A stretch of 64,000 bases of DNA from Sinorhizobium fredii USDA 257 (GTDB lineage: Bacteria > Pseudomonadota > Alphaproteobacteria > Rhizobiales > Rhizobiaceae), in the NCBI RefSeq assembly GCF_000265205.3, contig NC_018000.1, positions 2,108,001 to 2,172,000 of the forward strand, given 5' to 3'. The notes under the pieces were generated by a model. That model was given only the letters and a program-made list of their open reading frames with translations, did not search any database and was not told the origin of the DNA. The translations under genes were made by a program, and so were the position numbers. Position 1 is the first letter of the stretch, and each line of letters begins with the position of its first letter. Of this stretch, positions 1-9,454 are shown piece by piece.

Positions 1-572
1 ATCGCCTTGTAATCGGCGCCGAGGACGAACCGGGCGACATCGAACTCGTGGGGGGCAGAGTTGGTGATAGCCATCTGGCCCGTGAAGTTCGCAGGCGCTT
101 CCACGTTCCGGTGGAAGTTGTGCATCATGATCGCGGCCCCGAGCGAGCCGTCGTCCAAGGCCGCCTTCATGTCGCGATAGGACGGATCGAAGCGACGCAT
201 GAAGCCTAGTTGGACGAACTGCCGGCCGCGGGACACTTCCGCCGCGATGACGTTCTGGCACTCCTTCGAACTTTGCGAGAGTGGCTTCTCGCAAAGCACC
301 GGCTTTCCGGCTTCGATGGCTGCAAGCGCAAGCGGCGCATGGGTTTCGTCGGGGCTGGCAATCAGAATGGCATCAACGTCATCGCGTCTGATGGTGGCAA
401 GCGGATCGTCCGAGACGTCACCTGCCCCGTATTCGTCGGCCGCCTCGCGCGCGCGCTCCTGCGAGGCGTCGCACACAACCTGCAGCGAGGCTCCCGGAAG
501 ATCTTCAGCGACAATGCGGGCGTGATCGGCCCCCATGATACCCGCGCCTATGATCGCTACTCTGACAGACAT
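1..572 (-). CDS. Gfo/Idh/MocA-family NAD(P)-dependent oxidoreductase, partial
   Basis: Reading leftward from the ATG at 572, 190 codons are visible before the window edge, so the C-terminus is missing. The N-terminus is a Rossmann fold with a GAGIMG loop (residues 9-14), and the family's EKP motif sits at residues 95-97, followed by the start of the substrate-binding half (HEFDVARF). The family oxidises sugars or cyclitols such as myo-inositol. It lies 10 bp after the stop of a sugar ABC permease on the same strand, so it is probably the last or a middle gene of that operon and the first catabolic step for the imported sugar. The exact substrate is not visible. The start fits the conserved beta strand, which begins at residue 3. 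Confidence 0.88.
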   Translation of the reverse strand, partial: MSVRVAIIGAGIMGADHARIVAEDLPGASLQVVCDASQERAREAADEYGAGDVSDDPLATIRRDDVDAILIASPDETHAPLALAAIEAGKPVLCEKPLSQSSKECQNVIAAEVSRGRQFVQLGFMRRFDPSYRDMKAALDDGSLGAAIMMHNFHRNVEAPANFTGQMAITNSAPHEFDVARFVLGADYKA

Positions 573-582
573 TTTTAACCCT

Positions 583-1557
583 CTACTTGCGAAGCGCCCA
601 TTGCCGCAGCGATCGGTCGCCGTAGGCGGCGAGTACCACGATGAGACCAAGGACGAGGATGAACCATTGTGGACGGACGCCCGTAACCACGAGATAGGAT
701 TGGATGGAGGATAGAACGAAGGCCCCCATCAGCGCACCTGGCAGCGAGATCCTGCCGCCGGCGAGCAGGCAGCCGCCAAGCACGCAGGAGGCAATTGCCT
801 GCAGTTCCATCAGGCGTCCCATCGAGCCGTCTGCGAAGCCAAGCTTGCCGGCCTCGAGCGTGCCAGCGAAACCCGCCAACATGCCGCATAGGACAAAAGC
901 GGACAGTTTGATGCGATCAACGCGAACGCCACGCGAATGCGCGCTTTCGGCAGACCCGCCAACGGCGAGAAGGCGGTTGCCGAAAGGCGTTGCTTTCAAC
1001 GCCACCAGGAGAATGACGGTCAAGCTCATGAGCCAGTAAAGCGCGGTGTTAAAGCCCAGGAAGTCACCGCCGCCGAGGACGAAGTAGGTCCAGCCCTTGC
1101 GCGCTGCATAGGGAATAGAGAATGAAAATCCCTCGGTCAGAGCGATGGCGATGCCGCGGAAGATCATCAGCGTCCCAAGCGTGATGATGAGGGATGGCGT
1201 GCCGGTTCGGGTGATTAGAAAACCGTTGAACAGTCCGATCGCGGCGCCGACCAACACCGCAGCAACTGCGGCGATCGACGGGTCAACCTGAGCCGCAAGC
1301 CAGAGGTAGGCCAGCGCCCCCATGCCGAAAGTCGAACCGACTGAGATGTCGATCTCGCCCGTCCCGATCACCAGAGCGACGCCGAGGCTCATCAAACCCA
1401 ACGTTGCCGTCACCTGCAGGATGGTGCCAATATTGTAGAGATTGGCCCACCGACCGTCCGATGTTGAGGCGAAGATGACGATCAGAACGGCGCCGATCAG
1501 GAAGATCCCGATCTCCGCGTGACGCCGAATGAGAGGCTTGGCGGAGGAGAGAGCCAT
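583..1557 (-). CDS. Sugar ABC transporter permease (RbsC/FrcC type)
   Basis: A 324-residue hydrophobic protein with about 8-10 membrane segments and the features of the BPD_transp_2 family used by ribose/fructose/inositol importers, including the GTGEIDISVGS segment and GVRVDRIKLSAFVLCG near the C-terminal part. It forms half of the inner-membrane channel. Its ATG overlaps the stop of the ATPase gene (TGATG at 1555-1559), which indicates translational coupling. A second permease lies on the other side of the ATPase, so the channel is probably a heterodimer. The length is normal for the family. Confidence 0.92.
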   Translation of the reverse strand: MALSSAKPLIRRHAEIGIFLIGAVLIVIFASTSDGRWANLYNIGTILQVTATLGLMSLGVALVIGTGEIDISVGSTFGMGALAYLWLAAQVDPSIAAVAAVLVGAAIGLFNGFLITRTGTPSLIITLGTLMIFRGIAIALTEGFSFSIPYAARKGWTYFVLGGGDFLGFNTALYWLMSLTVILLVALKATPFGNRLLAVGGSAESAHSRGVRVDRIKLSAFVLCGMLAGFAGTLEAGKLGFADGSMGRLMELQAIASCVLGGCLLAGGRISLPGALMGAFVLSSIQSYLVVTGVRPQWFILVLGLIVVLAAYGDRSLRQWALRK

Positions 1558-2327
1558 CAGACCGCCTCCCGCTTTTCCACGACGCGCCCGCCCTGGCGGA
1601 TAACCTCTTCGAGTTCTTCCGCCGTCATGGAATTCGTCGTTGCGTCCGCGACCTTTTCGCCATTCTCCATGATCACAATTCGGTCGGCGAGCTTGTGCAC
1701 CTGGAAGATGTCGTGGGTGATGTAGATGACCAGCAGGCCTTGCTCCTTGAGCTGGACGGCGAGCTCGTTGACGTGCTCGCGTTCGCGTACCGACAGATGG
1801 TTCGTCGGCTCGTCCATGATGACGACCCTGTTCTTGAATTCGACCGCGCGACCGATCTTCACGGACTGACGTTCTCCGCCTGACAGGCGTTCCACCTCGT
1901 CGTCCGCGGAGACATTTCCACGCAAGCCGAATTGCCGGATCACGCGTGTAGACTTCTCTCGCATCTTGCCCATATCGAGGAAGGGGATGCCGAGAACACG
2001 CTTGACCGGCTCGCGTCCGAGATAGAAATTGCGCGCGATCGACAGGTTGTCGCAGAGGCCGACGGACTGCTGGATCGTCTCGATCCCCTGGTCGATCGCG
2101 AGCTTCGGGTGAAATTTCTCCACCTTATTGCCATCGAAAAAGACCTCGCCCGAGGTCGGGGCGTAAATGCCGCAAAGGACGCGGATCAGCGTCGTCTTGC
2201 CCGCACCGTTGTCGCCGACCAGGCCAATCATCTCGCCGGCGTGGAAGTCCACCGAGACGTTCTTGAGGGCGTGGAAAGCTCCGAAGTGGAGATCAAGGTT
2301 CTTCACCTGAATGAGGGGGTTCGCCAT
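1557..2327 (-). CDS. Sugar ABC transporter ATP-binding protein (single-domain, FrcA type)
   Basis: A 256-residue ABC ATPase with Walker A GDNGAGKT at residues 38-45, signature LSGGE at 148-152 and Walker B ending in MDEP around 171-174. It has only one nucleotide-binding domain, unlike the duplicated 500-residue RbsA type, so it resembles FrcA-like half-size ATPases. I chose the ATG at 2327 because GGAGG lies 8 bases upstream; an in-frame start at 2348 would add seven residues without a better ribosome binding site. It lies between two permease genes in the same operon and powers uptake of the unknown sugar. Confidence 0.92.
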   Translation of the reverse strand: MANPLIQVKNLDLHFGAFHALKNVSVDFHAGEMIGLVGDNGAGKTTLIRVLCGIYAPTSGEVFFDGNKVEKFHPKLAIDQGIETIQQSVGLCDNLSIARNFYLGREPVKRVLGIPFLDMGKMREKSTRVIRQFGLRGNVSADDEVERLSGGERQSVKIGRAVEFKNRVVIMDEPTNHLSVREREHVNELAVQLKEQGLLVIYITHDIFQVHKLADRIVIMENGEKVADATTNSMTAEELEEVIRQGGRVVEKREAV

Positions 2328-2344
2328 TTTGATGTCCTCCCGCG

Positions 2345-3301
2345 TCAAACGCTGTGTCCGAGGAAACGGGCCAGTTTCTGATTGAAGATGACCGCCACGA
2401 TGAGCACGACACCAACGAAGGTGATGTACCAGGACGAGGGCGCGCCAAGAGCGATTAGTTCGTAGCGGAAGCTAACGACGATCAGAGCTCCAAGTACGGC
2501 TCCAATGATCGAGCCGCGTCCGCCAGTCAGCAGGCAGCCGCCGATGACCGCGGCAGATATGGCCTCGAGCTCCATATTTTCGCCGAGCGTGACATGGGTT
2601 TGCGGCTGGTTGCATAGGGTCAGGATGCCGGCGAATCCGGCGAGCAGCGAGCAAAGGACGAAGGCCCAGATCTTCACTCGGTCGGTACGGACGCCGCGCG
2701 ATTCCGCGCTTTCACGGCTTCCCCCGGTGGCCAGAAGGCGATTTCCGAAGGGTGTGGCCCAGAGGACGATACCGAGAACGGCCGCGACCACGACAAGCCA
2801 GAATATGGCCGCTTCGACACCGAACAGTTCGCCGCCGAAGAGACGGGTCACCGGATGGGTGCGTGCATCGGCTGAGAAATTGTGGACCGAGCCACCCGTC
2901 CAGACATAGATGATCCCGCGGACCGCAAAGAGGCCGCCGAGCGTCACGATCATCGACGGCAAGTGCCCCTTCACCACGGCAAACGCCTGAAGAAGGCCGA
3001 CGAAGGCAGCCATGACCAGCGCTATGACGAGCGAGCCGGGCACGCCGAAACTCGGTTCCAGCGTGATGAAGGCAACGCCAGCCAGCCCGTAGACGGAGCC
3101 GACGGACAGGTCGATTTCCTTCGTCATGATGACAAGGGCCTGGCCCAAGGCGACGAAGGACAAGATGGCTGTGAACTGCGTGACATTGGTGATGGTCTGG
3201 GCGGTCCACCAGCCGGAAAAGTCGATGAGGGAAAACACGACAAGCATGACGACGACGCCGATGATCGCGCCGAAGCCCTGGCTTCGCACAAGCTGTTTCA
3301 T
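2345..3301 (-). CDS. Sugar ABC transporter permease (second, RbsC/FrcC type)
   Basis: A 318-residue polytopic protein homologous in layout to the permease at 583-1557: both carry a GEIDISVGS/KEIDLSVGS segment and a SRGVRTDRVKIWAF-like segment, so they are paralogues within one operon. It is the inner-membrane channel partner. The frame can be extended to a GTG at 3343, but no ribosome binding site is seen there; the ATG at 3301 is preferred, with only moderate certainty. A strong stem-loop at 3354-3388 separates it from the upstream binding-protein gene and may lower its expression relative to that gene. Confidence 0.9.
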   Translation of the reverse strand: MKQLVRSQGFGAIIGVVVMLVVFSLIDFSGWWTAQTITNVTQFTAILSFVALGQALVIMTKEIDLSVGSVYGLAGVAFITLEPSFGVPGSLVIALVMAAFVGLLQAFAVVKGHLPSMIVTLGGLFAVRGIIYVWTGGSVHNFSADARTHPVTRLFGGELFGVEAAIFWLVVVAAVLGIVLWATPFGNRLLATGGSRESAESRGVRTDRVKIWAFVLCSLLAGFAGILTLCNQPQTHVTLGENMELEAISAAVIGGCLLTGGRGSIIGAVLGALIVVSFRYELIALGAPSSWYITFVGVVLIVAVIFNQKLARFLGHSV

Positions 3302-3353
3302 GACACTCTGCTCGCTGGTTTCAATGCGCGATCTCAGGCGCACAAAGAAGTAA

Positions 3354-3388
3354 GGGCAGCCGGCGCTTCTCGTCGCAGCCGGCCGCCC
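3354..3388 (-). promoter_or_regulatory. Intercistronic stem-loop between binding protein and permease genes
   Basis: GGGC-a-GCCGGC at 3354-3364 pairs with GCCGGC-c-GCCC at 3378-3388, giving ten base pairs with one mismatch and a 13-base loop. There is no U-tract, so it is not a standard intrinsic terminator. In binding-protein-dependent transport operons such hairpins often stabilise the upstream mRNA or partly terminate transcription, so that binding protein is made in excess. That role is inferred from position. Confidence 0.6.
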
Positions 3389-3403
3389 CTCCGGGAGGAA
3401 CCC

Positions 3404-4435
3404 TTACCAGGTGTTCTGCTCGTCGTAGGCCTTGTCGCCAAAGACGCCGCGGACCAGTTCGGCCCACTTGTCTGCATTGTCCTTGTTGATGATCACGGGA
3501 CCGGTCAGGATATTCGACTGCGGCGCGTAGCCGAACTCCTTGTTCCAGTAGAGCCATTCCATCGGCGCGTAACCCTGCAGCCAGAAGCCCTGGCTGTTCG
3601 TCGCCAGCACATGCCCGGCGCGCACGCCCTCGATCGAGACCGGACCCTCGTCAACCGTCAGGACGGTCATGCCCTTGTCGTCGACATCCGGCTCGAGCTT
3701 CATCTCATTGGCGACACCCCATGCCCAGGGGGAAGACCAGCCAGCAACCGTGAAGATGTAGTTGGTATCCGGGTTGGCCTGCAGGAAGGACTGCAAGGTG
3801 TTGCGCGCCGTCGCCGGTTCGGCGCCGATGAAGAGTTCATCGACCTTGGTGCCGGCCTTCTCCATTGCGTCCTTCATGCCGGCGCAACGAGCCTTGAGAC
3901 CCTGGTGGGCGGAGTCATGGCTTGCGCAGACGACATGGGTCGGTTTCGGAATTTCGCCGGCTTCGGCCTTTTCGAGCGCGTATTCGCCGAGCTTCTTGCC
4001 GGTCAGATATTCATCGCCGCCAACATAGGTCAGGTAGGGAATGCGCTCGCCCTCAGGCCGGCCGTCCGGAATATTGAAGGCGACGACCGGAATGCCGGCT
4101 TCGATGGCCTTGCGCAGCGGCCCTTCAAAGGCGTCGGAACTGACGATCGGGACGGCGATGCCATCAGGTTGAGTCGAGATAGCCTGCTCGAGAAGGCGAA
4201 CGTGTTCCTGGACCGAATAGTTGTTGGTGGAGATGTATTCGGTTTTGACGTTCGGATATTTCTTTTCGAACTCCTCCATCGACTTCGTCAGCCAACCCAT
4301 GTTCGGATCGTTCGACCCGATGTGAGAGACCATGACGAAGCGATATTGCTTTTCGCCGTCCTGCGCATTGGCTATGCCTCCGAGAGCGGTGGCGGCCATC
4401 AAGGCAGAAAGCAGGATTGAATTTCGGAATTTCAT
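3404..4435 (-). CDS. Periplasmic sugar-binding protein of ABC transporter (peripla_BP_4 type)
   Basis: A 343-residue protein with an N-terminal signal peptide (hydrophobic stretch ending near ALGGIANAQD) followed by a type I periplasmic-binding fold: an SHIGSNDPNMGWL first strand, then ISTQPDGIAVPIVSSDAFEG and VAFNIPDGRPEGERIPYLTYVGGDE motifs. It would capture a sugar in the periplasm and deliver it to the two permeases. The ATG is preceded by GGAGGAGG. It is the first gene of the operon and is transcribed divergently from the LacI-type regulator, which probably controls it through the palindromes at 4456-4618. The specific sugar cannot be read from the sequence. Confidence 0.92.
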   Translation of the reverse strand: MKFRNSILLSALMAATALGGIANAQDGEKQYRFVMVSHIGSNDPNMGWLTKSMEEFEKKYPNVKTEYISTNNYSVQEHVRLLEQAISTQPDGIAVPIVSSDAFEGPLRKAIEAGIPVVAFNIPDGRPEGERIPYLTYVGGDEYLTGKKLGEYALEKAEAGEIPKPTHVVCASHDSAHQGLKARCAGMKDAMEKAGTKVDELFIGAEPATARNTLQSFLQANPDTNYIFTVAGWSSPWAWGVANEMKLEPDVDDKGMTVLTVDEGPVSIEGVRAGHVLATNSQGFWLQGYAPMEWLYWNKEFGYAPQSNILTGPVIINKDNADKWAELVRGVFGDKAYDEQNTW

Positions 4436-4455
4436 GGGGTTCCTCCTCCGTTGAC

Positions 4456-4618
4456 GATGTGATTATCTGGATTAGAATCACATCAGACAAGGAAGATGTA
4501 GGCCGATTTCTGATGCGAAATACATCAGAAAGACGATGTGACGCAACATAGCGGCAAGCCGTTCAAGAATCTGGCGTTGCATCGAGCAGCAACATAGCGG
4601 ATGATGTGATTGACATCA
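4456..4618. promoter_or_regulatory. Divergent control region with three TGATGT/ACATCA palindromes
   Basis: Between the binding-protein gene and the LacI-type gene lie three inverted repeats built from one word. GATGTGATT (4456-4464) faces AATCACATC (4476-4484); TTTCTGATG (4507-4515) faces CATCAGAAA (4523-4531); TGATGT (4602-4607) faces ACATCA (4613-4618). An extra GATGTGA half-site lies at 4535-4541. The arms are exact. The shared half-site and the divergent regulator suggest LacI-family operators allowing looping or co-operative repression, and the last palindrome lies next to the regulator start, compatible with autoregulation. Which site controls which promoter is not known. Confidence 0.7.
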
Positions 4619-4634
4619 CGTTGGGGAGGGGAAA

Positions 4635-5672
4635 TTGGCGAAAGCTGTGGTCGATCACCTACAAAATCGGATATGGAAAGGCCCCACGGTCCAGGAGATC
4701 GCCCAGCTCGCAGGCGTCGGTCCTGCGACGGTCGACAGGGTCCTCAACAACCGCAGCGGCGTCCGAGAACGAACGAGAGCCCGCGTCCTGGGGGCGCTCG
4801 AAAAGCTGAAGAACGAAAGCGCGGACCGCGACATCGCTTTGCATATTCGTCTATTTTGTGACTCTGGCGAAACCTTCAATGCAGCAATGGCGGCCGCTGT
4901 AACCGAGGTCAATCGAACCGTTGCCGGCATCGAGATCGAGGGAGATTACGTAACCACGAGCGAAGTCGAGCCCTCATCGTTTGCGCGCCGGATCGAGCAG
5001 CAAGGCAGCGCCGCGGATGGCGTCGTGGTTATCGCTCGCGAGCATCCGGCGATCAACCGCGCGATACGAAAGCTGCGGACCATGGAAATTCCCGTCGTCT
5101 GCCTAACGACGGATCTGCCGAGTTCCCGTCGCAGCACCTACATAGGCAATGACCAGTATGCCGCCGGCAGTGTGGCCGCTCTGTTGATCGGCAATGCGCT
5201 TCCAAAGGAGCGCAGCAATATCCTGATCGTCATGAGCGTGGCATTCCGCTGCCAGCAGGAGCGTGAGATGGGCTTCCGGAGGGTGCTGCGCTCCGATTTT
5301 TCATATTTGAAGATCGAGGAACGTGTGATTTCGGACGACAGGCCGGAGAGCACTTGTGAGCAGTTAACCCGCTATTTCGAGGCACATGGTCACCCGGCCG
5401 CGATCTACAATGTCGCCGGCGCCAATCGGGGCGTGGCAAAGGCACTGGAGCACGCCGGAAGGGCCCGCGACACGGTCTTCGTCGGCCACGAGCTGACCAA
5501 CCATTCGCGAAACCTGCTGGAATCCGGCGTCATGGACTATGTCATTTCGCACGACTCCAGCGGCGAGCTGGCGGCAGCCGCCAAATGGATCCGTGACAAC
5601 GTCGGGGGCGTAACCGTGGAGCCGTCCTATTCGCAAATCCTGGTGCACACCCGATACAATTGCGGTCTGTGA
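4635..5672 (+). CDS. LacI-family transcriptional regulator
   Basis: A 345-residue protein with an N-terminal LacI helix-turn-helix (TVQEIAQLAGVGPATVDRVL, about residues 18-37) and a hinge-like segment, then a periplasmic-binding-type effector domain containing YIGNDQYAAGSVAA. The start is a TTG at 4635 placed 3 bases after a GGGGAGGGG ribosome binding site; no ATG fits the frame. It is divergent from the sugar ABC operon and is its likely repressor, with the imported sugar or a derivative as inducer. The operators proposed in the intergenic region sit directly upstream. Confidence 0.9.
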   Translation: MAKAVVDHLQNRIWKGPTVQEIAQLAGVGPATVDRVLNNRSGVRERTRARVLGALEKLKNESADRDIALHIRLFCDSGETFNAAMAAAVTEVNRTVAGIEIEGDYVTTSEVEPSSFARRIEQQGSAADGVVVIAREHPAINRAIRKLRTMEIPVVCLTTDLPSSRRSTYIGNDQYAAGSVAALLIGNALPKERSNILIVMSVAFRCQQEREMGFRRVLRSDFSYLKIEERVISDDRPESTCEQLTRYFEAHGHPAAIYNVAGANRGVAKALEHAGRARDTVFVGHELTNHSRNLLESGVMDYVISHDSSGELAAAAKWIRDNVGGVTVEPSYSQILVHTRYNCGL

Positions 5673-6130
5673 GCAAAAAGACCCCCGGTAATGGCGGAAA
5701 TCTGGACAGGGGTGGAATCGCCTCACCTGCGTATCGTTTGAGCGAACGTCTCCGAAGAGCTCCAATCGAGCCATTCATGGCATCTGCCTTCGCTGACCGT
5801 TTTGGCTCGCAGCATGCCGTCCACGCGGTGCCCTACCACCGTGGTATGGCGGAAACCGGCCATATCCCCTCGTGTGAACGTTGCCATGGCGCTTTAGGGT
5901 GTCATTTCGCCCCCTACCGGAATCGCCCCCCTCAACGCAACGATAGTTTGCGCCACAAGCGGGCCATCCACTGATTCATGCCGTGTTTGGCCTTAGCCGT
6001 GACGCCCTGAGACCGGAGCGACTTCGCCGATTGAGCTGACCGCGGATATCGCAGGACCCTCCACGCCGGCCGAGATCGCAAGACGGCAACGCGGCTGGTT
6101 TCAACCTCAAAAAATAGCTTTGCGAGGCGG
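5673..6130. other. Intergenic stretch without a supported gene
   Basis: This 458-base region lies between the LacI-type gene and the convergently read thiolase gene. Open frames here have no ribosome binding site, recognisable domain or conserved motif. I see no clear terminator, RNA gene or repeat. Confidence 0.5.
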
Positions 6131-7315
6131 CTATAGCGCCTCCAGCGCTAGTGCAATGCCTTGTCCTCCGCCGATGCAAAGTGTCACGATCGCGCGGCGC
6201 AATCCCTCACGCTTCATCGCATGCAGGAGCCGCGTGGTCAGGATGGCGCCGGTCGCGCCGATCGGGTGGCCATGCGCAATTGCGCCGCCGTCGACATTGA
6301 CGATGTCTTCCGGCAGGCCGAGCTCGCGGGCGACCGCGATGGGCACGGCGGCGAAGGCCTCGTTGATCTCGATACGCTCGATATCGGAAAGGCTCCAGCC
6401 TGCCCTTGCCAGCGCCTTGCGCACGGCGGGAACAGGGCCGAGCCCGAACATGCCCGGTTCCACTCCGGCGAGACCATAACCCGCAAGCCGACCCATCGGC
6501 GCGATGCCCCTTGCCTCGGCAAGGCCGCGCTCGGCGACGATCATCGCCGCTGCCGCGCTGTTCAGCCCCGGCGCGTTGCCGGCCGTGATCGTACCTTCGG
6601 GCCGAAAGGCTGGGCGTAAACGGGCAAGCGACTCGACCGTCGTATCGGAGCGCGGCGCTTCGTCGGTGGCAAAGCTTTCCGTTCCCTTGCGGCCCTTTAC
6701 CTCGACCGCGACGATTTCAACGTCAAAATGACCGGCATCTCGCGCGGCCGCAAAGCTCTGCTGTGAGCGCGCAGCGAAGGCGTCCTGATCGGCACGCGTG
6801 ATCTGCATCTTTTCGACGAGATCTTCGGTGTGCCATCCCGAATGCTGGCCCGAGAAAGCGTCGTTAAGCCCGTCGCTCAGCATGCTGTCGAGGATCTGGG
6901 CTGGTCCCATGCGATAGCCCCAACGCCCGCCGTCCATGAGATAGGGTGCGCGGTCCATGTTCTCCATCCCACCGGCGATGGCCACATTATAGTCGCCCGC
7001 TGCGATCTCCTGCGCGGCGCTCAGGATCGCCTGCGCGCCCGAGCCGCAGACCCGATTGACGGTCATCGCCGGCACCTCGACCGGAAGCCCGCCACCAATT
7101 GCAGCCTGCCGCGCCGGGTTCATGCGGTTTCCCGCCTGGATGACATTGCCCATAACCACACTGCCGACCACGTCTGCCTCGATACCGGCGCGGCGCAGGG
7201 TCTCTCGCACTGCAATGGCTCCAAGTTCGGTTGCCGGAATGCCTTTCAGCGTGCCGTTGAAAGCGCCGATCGCAGTGCGGACGGGGTGGGCTAGGATGAT
7301 GTCGCGTGTGCTCAT
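6131..7315 (-). CDS. Thiolase (acetyl-CoA acetyltransferase family)
   Basis: A 394-residue thiolase with all three catalytic elements: nucleophilic Cys90 (RVCGSGAQA), His350 (GHPIGATGA) and Cys380 (CIGGGQG). The family condenses or cleaves acyl-CoA, as in acetoacetyl-CoA synthesis or beta-oxidation. The start at 7315 ([14 protein letters not shown]) follows AGGGAG; an upstream in-frame start at 7405 would add 30 residues unlike any thiolase. It is alone or loosely linked to the reductase gene upstream (gap about 130 bp, same strand). Which direction of the reaction it serves is unclear. Confidence 0.93.
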   Translation of the reverse strand: MSTRDIILAHPVRTAIGAFNGTLKGIPATELGAIAVRETLRRAGIEADVVGSVVMGNVIQAGNRMNPARQAAIGGGLPVEVPAMTVNRVCGSGAQAILSAAQEIAAGDYNVAIAGGMENMDRAPYLMDGGRWGYRMGPAQILDSMLSDGLNDAFSGQHSGWHTEDLVEKMQITRADQDAFAARSQQSFAAARDAGHFDVEIVAVEVKGRKGTESFATDEAPRSDTTVESLARLRPAFRPEGTITAGNAPGLNSAAAAMIVAERGLAEARGIAPMGRLAGYGLAGVEPGMFGLGPVPAVRKALARAGWSLSDIERIEINEAFAAVPIAVARELGLPEDIVNVDGGAIAHGHPIGATGAILTTRLLHAMKREGLRRAIVTLCIGGGQGIALALEAL

Positions 7316-7445
7316 GATAATCTCCCTTTCGATAAGCGGGCGACGACCCTCGGGCTTCCTCCATCGAAAGCCCTGGGCAAGGGCGTTCTCAGCTCTGTTT
7401 CCCATTCAATCGTTTGGGACCGCGCGATAAGCGCGCCCCGATGGG

Positions 7446-8540
7446 TCAGGCGCGGATCGAGGCGGCGATGGAGGGATAGTCGGTATATCCTTCGGCGCCG
7501 CCGCCATAAATGGTAGCCGGGTTCAACTCCGCCAGAGGGGCAGCGGCTTTCAGCCTCTCCACCAGATCAGGATTGGCAATAAATGGGCGGCCGAAGGCAA
7601 ACAGGTCTGCCTTGCCCTCCGTCAATTGCGACGTCGCAAGTTCAAGGTTGTAGCCGTTATTTGCGATGTAAGTGTTCTTGAAGCGACGACGGAGTGAACT
7701 GAAGTCGAACGGTGCGATATCGCGCGGTCCGCCTGTCGCGCCCTCGACGACGTGAAGATAGACGATTCCCAATTGATCGAGTTGCTCGACGATGTAGTCG
7801 AACTGCGCCTGGGGATCGCTGGTCGAAACACCATTGGCCGGCGAGACCGGCGAGATCCGGATCCCTGTTCGCTCAGCGCCGATCTCATCCACCACCGCAG
7901 CCGTGACCTCCAGCATCAACCGAGCGCGGTTTTCGATCGATCCTCCATAGGCATCTGTGCGGACGTTGGATCCATCCTTGGCAAACTGGTCGAGCAGGTA
8001 GCCGTTGGCTCCATGAACCTCGACGCCGTCGAACCCCGCGGCGATGGCATTCGCGGCCGCTCGCCGGAAGTCAACGACGATGCCGGCAATCTCGTCCAGA
8101 GCGAGCGCTCGGGGTTCGGATACGTCAACAAAGGCATTGTTCACGAATGTTTTGGTCTCGGCTCGAATGGCTGAAGGGGCCACCGGCGCCTGTCCATTCG
8201 GCTGCAGGTCGACGTGGGAGACCCGGCCTACATGCCAGAGCTGCAGAAAGATGTGACCACCCTTGGCGTGAACAGCATCCGTAACCTTGCGCCAGCCATC
8301 AATCTGCGCCTGCGAATAGATGCCGGGCGTATCCTGATAGCCCTGGCCTTGCTGCGAAATCTGTGTGGCCTCGGAGACCAGCAGGCCGGCTGAGGCGCGC
8401 TGGCTGTAATACTCCGCCGCAAGATCGCCTGGGACGAACTCCCGACCAGCGCGATTTCGCGTGAGGGGCGCCATGACGACGCGATTGGCGAGAGTCATCG
8501 AGCCAAGTGAATAGGGCTCAAAGAGTGTTTTGCTGGTCAT
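7446..8540 (-). CDS. Old yellow enzyme family alkene reductase (NemA-like)
   Basis: A 364-residue FMN enzyme of the OYE class: N-terminal NRVVMAPLTRNRA, LQLWHVGRVSH and the substrate-binding pair in VHGANGYLLDQF (His-Asn instead of His-His), then YGGSIENRARL and the phosphate-binding FGRPFIANPDL near the C-terminus. Such enzymes reduce activated C=C bonds, nitro compounds or N-ethylmaleimide with NADPH. Length is typical. It is followed downstream by the thiolase and preceded by an SDR gene on the same strand; a detoxification role in a TetR-controlled cluster is plausible but inferred. Confidence 0.93.
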   Translation of the reverse strand: MTSKTLFEPYSLGSMTLANRVVMAPLTRNRAGREFVPGDLAAEYYSQRASAGLLVSEATQISQQGQGYQDTPGIYSQAQIDGWRKVTDAVHAKGGHIFLQLWHVGRVSHVDLQPNGQAPVAPSAIRAETKTFVNNAFVDVSEPRALALDEIAGIVVDFRRAAANAIAAGFDGVEVHGANGYLLDQFAKDGSNVRTDAYGGSIENRARLMLEVTAAVVDEIGAERTGIRISPVSPANGVSTSDPQAQFDYIVEQLDQLGIVYLHVVEGATGGPRDIAPFDFSSLRRRFKNTYIANNGYNLELATSQLTEGKADLFAFGRPFIANPDLVERLKAAAPLAELNPATIYGGGAEGYTDYPSIAASIRA

Positions 8541-8631
8541 GTGTCACCTTTTCATCTGCGTTGCGGCGGAAGCGCCGGAAATGTCTTGCGCGCCATTATC
8601 TTGCGTCCGTGGAGGTAGGCTTCGAAGTCTT

Positions 8632-9420
8632 TCAGAGGGCTGCCAGGTAACGCTCGGCAGCGCGACTTTGTCCGAAGCCCGGAAGCATGGCTTGTCGCGC
8701 TGCCTGATAGGCGTCCCACTGGGCAGCATCGTGAAGTGGAGGGATGGTCACGGCTTCGCGACGGTCGAAACCAGCCAGCGCCGCATCCACCAGTTCGCCC
8801 ACTTCCATCATTGCGGGAATGGAATTGATGTCGACGCCCGAGCGCTCCCAGATTTCGGTGCGTGTCGCAGCAGGGAGCACCGCCTGAACGTAGACGCCCT
8901 TGGGGATAAGCTCGAGGCTGAGGCCCTGGGACAGGAACAAGACGAACGCCTTTGTCGCGCCATAGACTGTCATGCCGAACTCCGGCGCAACTCCGACCAC
9001 CGAGCCGATATTGATGATCGCCCCTTCGCCAGCGCCGGTGAGACGCGGAGCAACGGCGCTGGCAAGCCTGACGAGCGCGGTGGTGTTGAGAGAGACAATC
9101 CGCTCGACATCGTCGGTTGCCTGCTCGACAAAGCTTCCGCCAACGCTAGCTCCAGCGTTGTTCACCAAGATCCCGATACGGCGGTCGTCGCGCAGTCGCG
9201 CTTCCACCGTCGCGAGTTCGACGGGCTTGGTGAGGTCGGCTTGAAGCACATCGACGGCAACACCGGTCTCGTTGCGCAATCGTGCGGCAATCACTTCCAG
9301 CCGCTCCTTGTCGCGCGCGACCAGCACAAGGTTGTGTCCGCGTCGGGCGAAACGGTCGGCATACGTAGCGCCGATGCCAGAGGATGCTCCGGTGATGAGG
9401 ACCGAGGGATTTTCAGCCAT
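8632..9420 (-). CDS. Short-chain dehydrogenase/reductase
   Basis: A 262-residue SDR with the cofactor motif GASSGIG (residues 10-16), NNAG, and the catalytic YxxxK as YGATK, preceded by the serine-containing NIGSVVG strand. It acts on an unidentified carbonyl or alcohol with NAD(P)H. It is divergent from a TetR regulator; the 111-bp gap contains a perfect palindrome, so it is the likely target of that regulator. The OYE reductase lies about 90 bp downstream on the same strand and may be co-transcribed. Confidence 0.92.
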   Translation of the reverse strand: MAENPSVLITGASSGIGATYADRFARRGHNLVLVARDKERLEVIAARLRNETGVAVDVLQADLTKPVELATVEARLRDDRRIGILVNNAGASVGGSFVEQATDDVERIVSLNTTALVRLASAVAPRLTGAGEGAIINIGSVVGVAPEFGMTVYGATKAFVLFLSQGLSLELIPKGVYVQAVLPAATRTEIWERSGVDINSIPAMMEVGELVDAALAGFDRREAVTIPPLHDAAQWDAYQAARQAMLPGFGQSRAAERYLAAL

Positions 9421-9454
9421 GATCTTGTTCTCTTTCGAAGTACTGTTATATTCA

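Noticed and set aside
4456..4484. GATGTGATT...AATCACATC as a CRP site
   Set aside because: The TGTGA and TCACA halves are 15 bp apart, not 6, so a CRP-type operator is unlikely; a LacI-family operator fits better.
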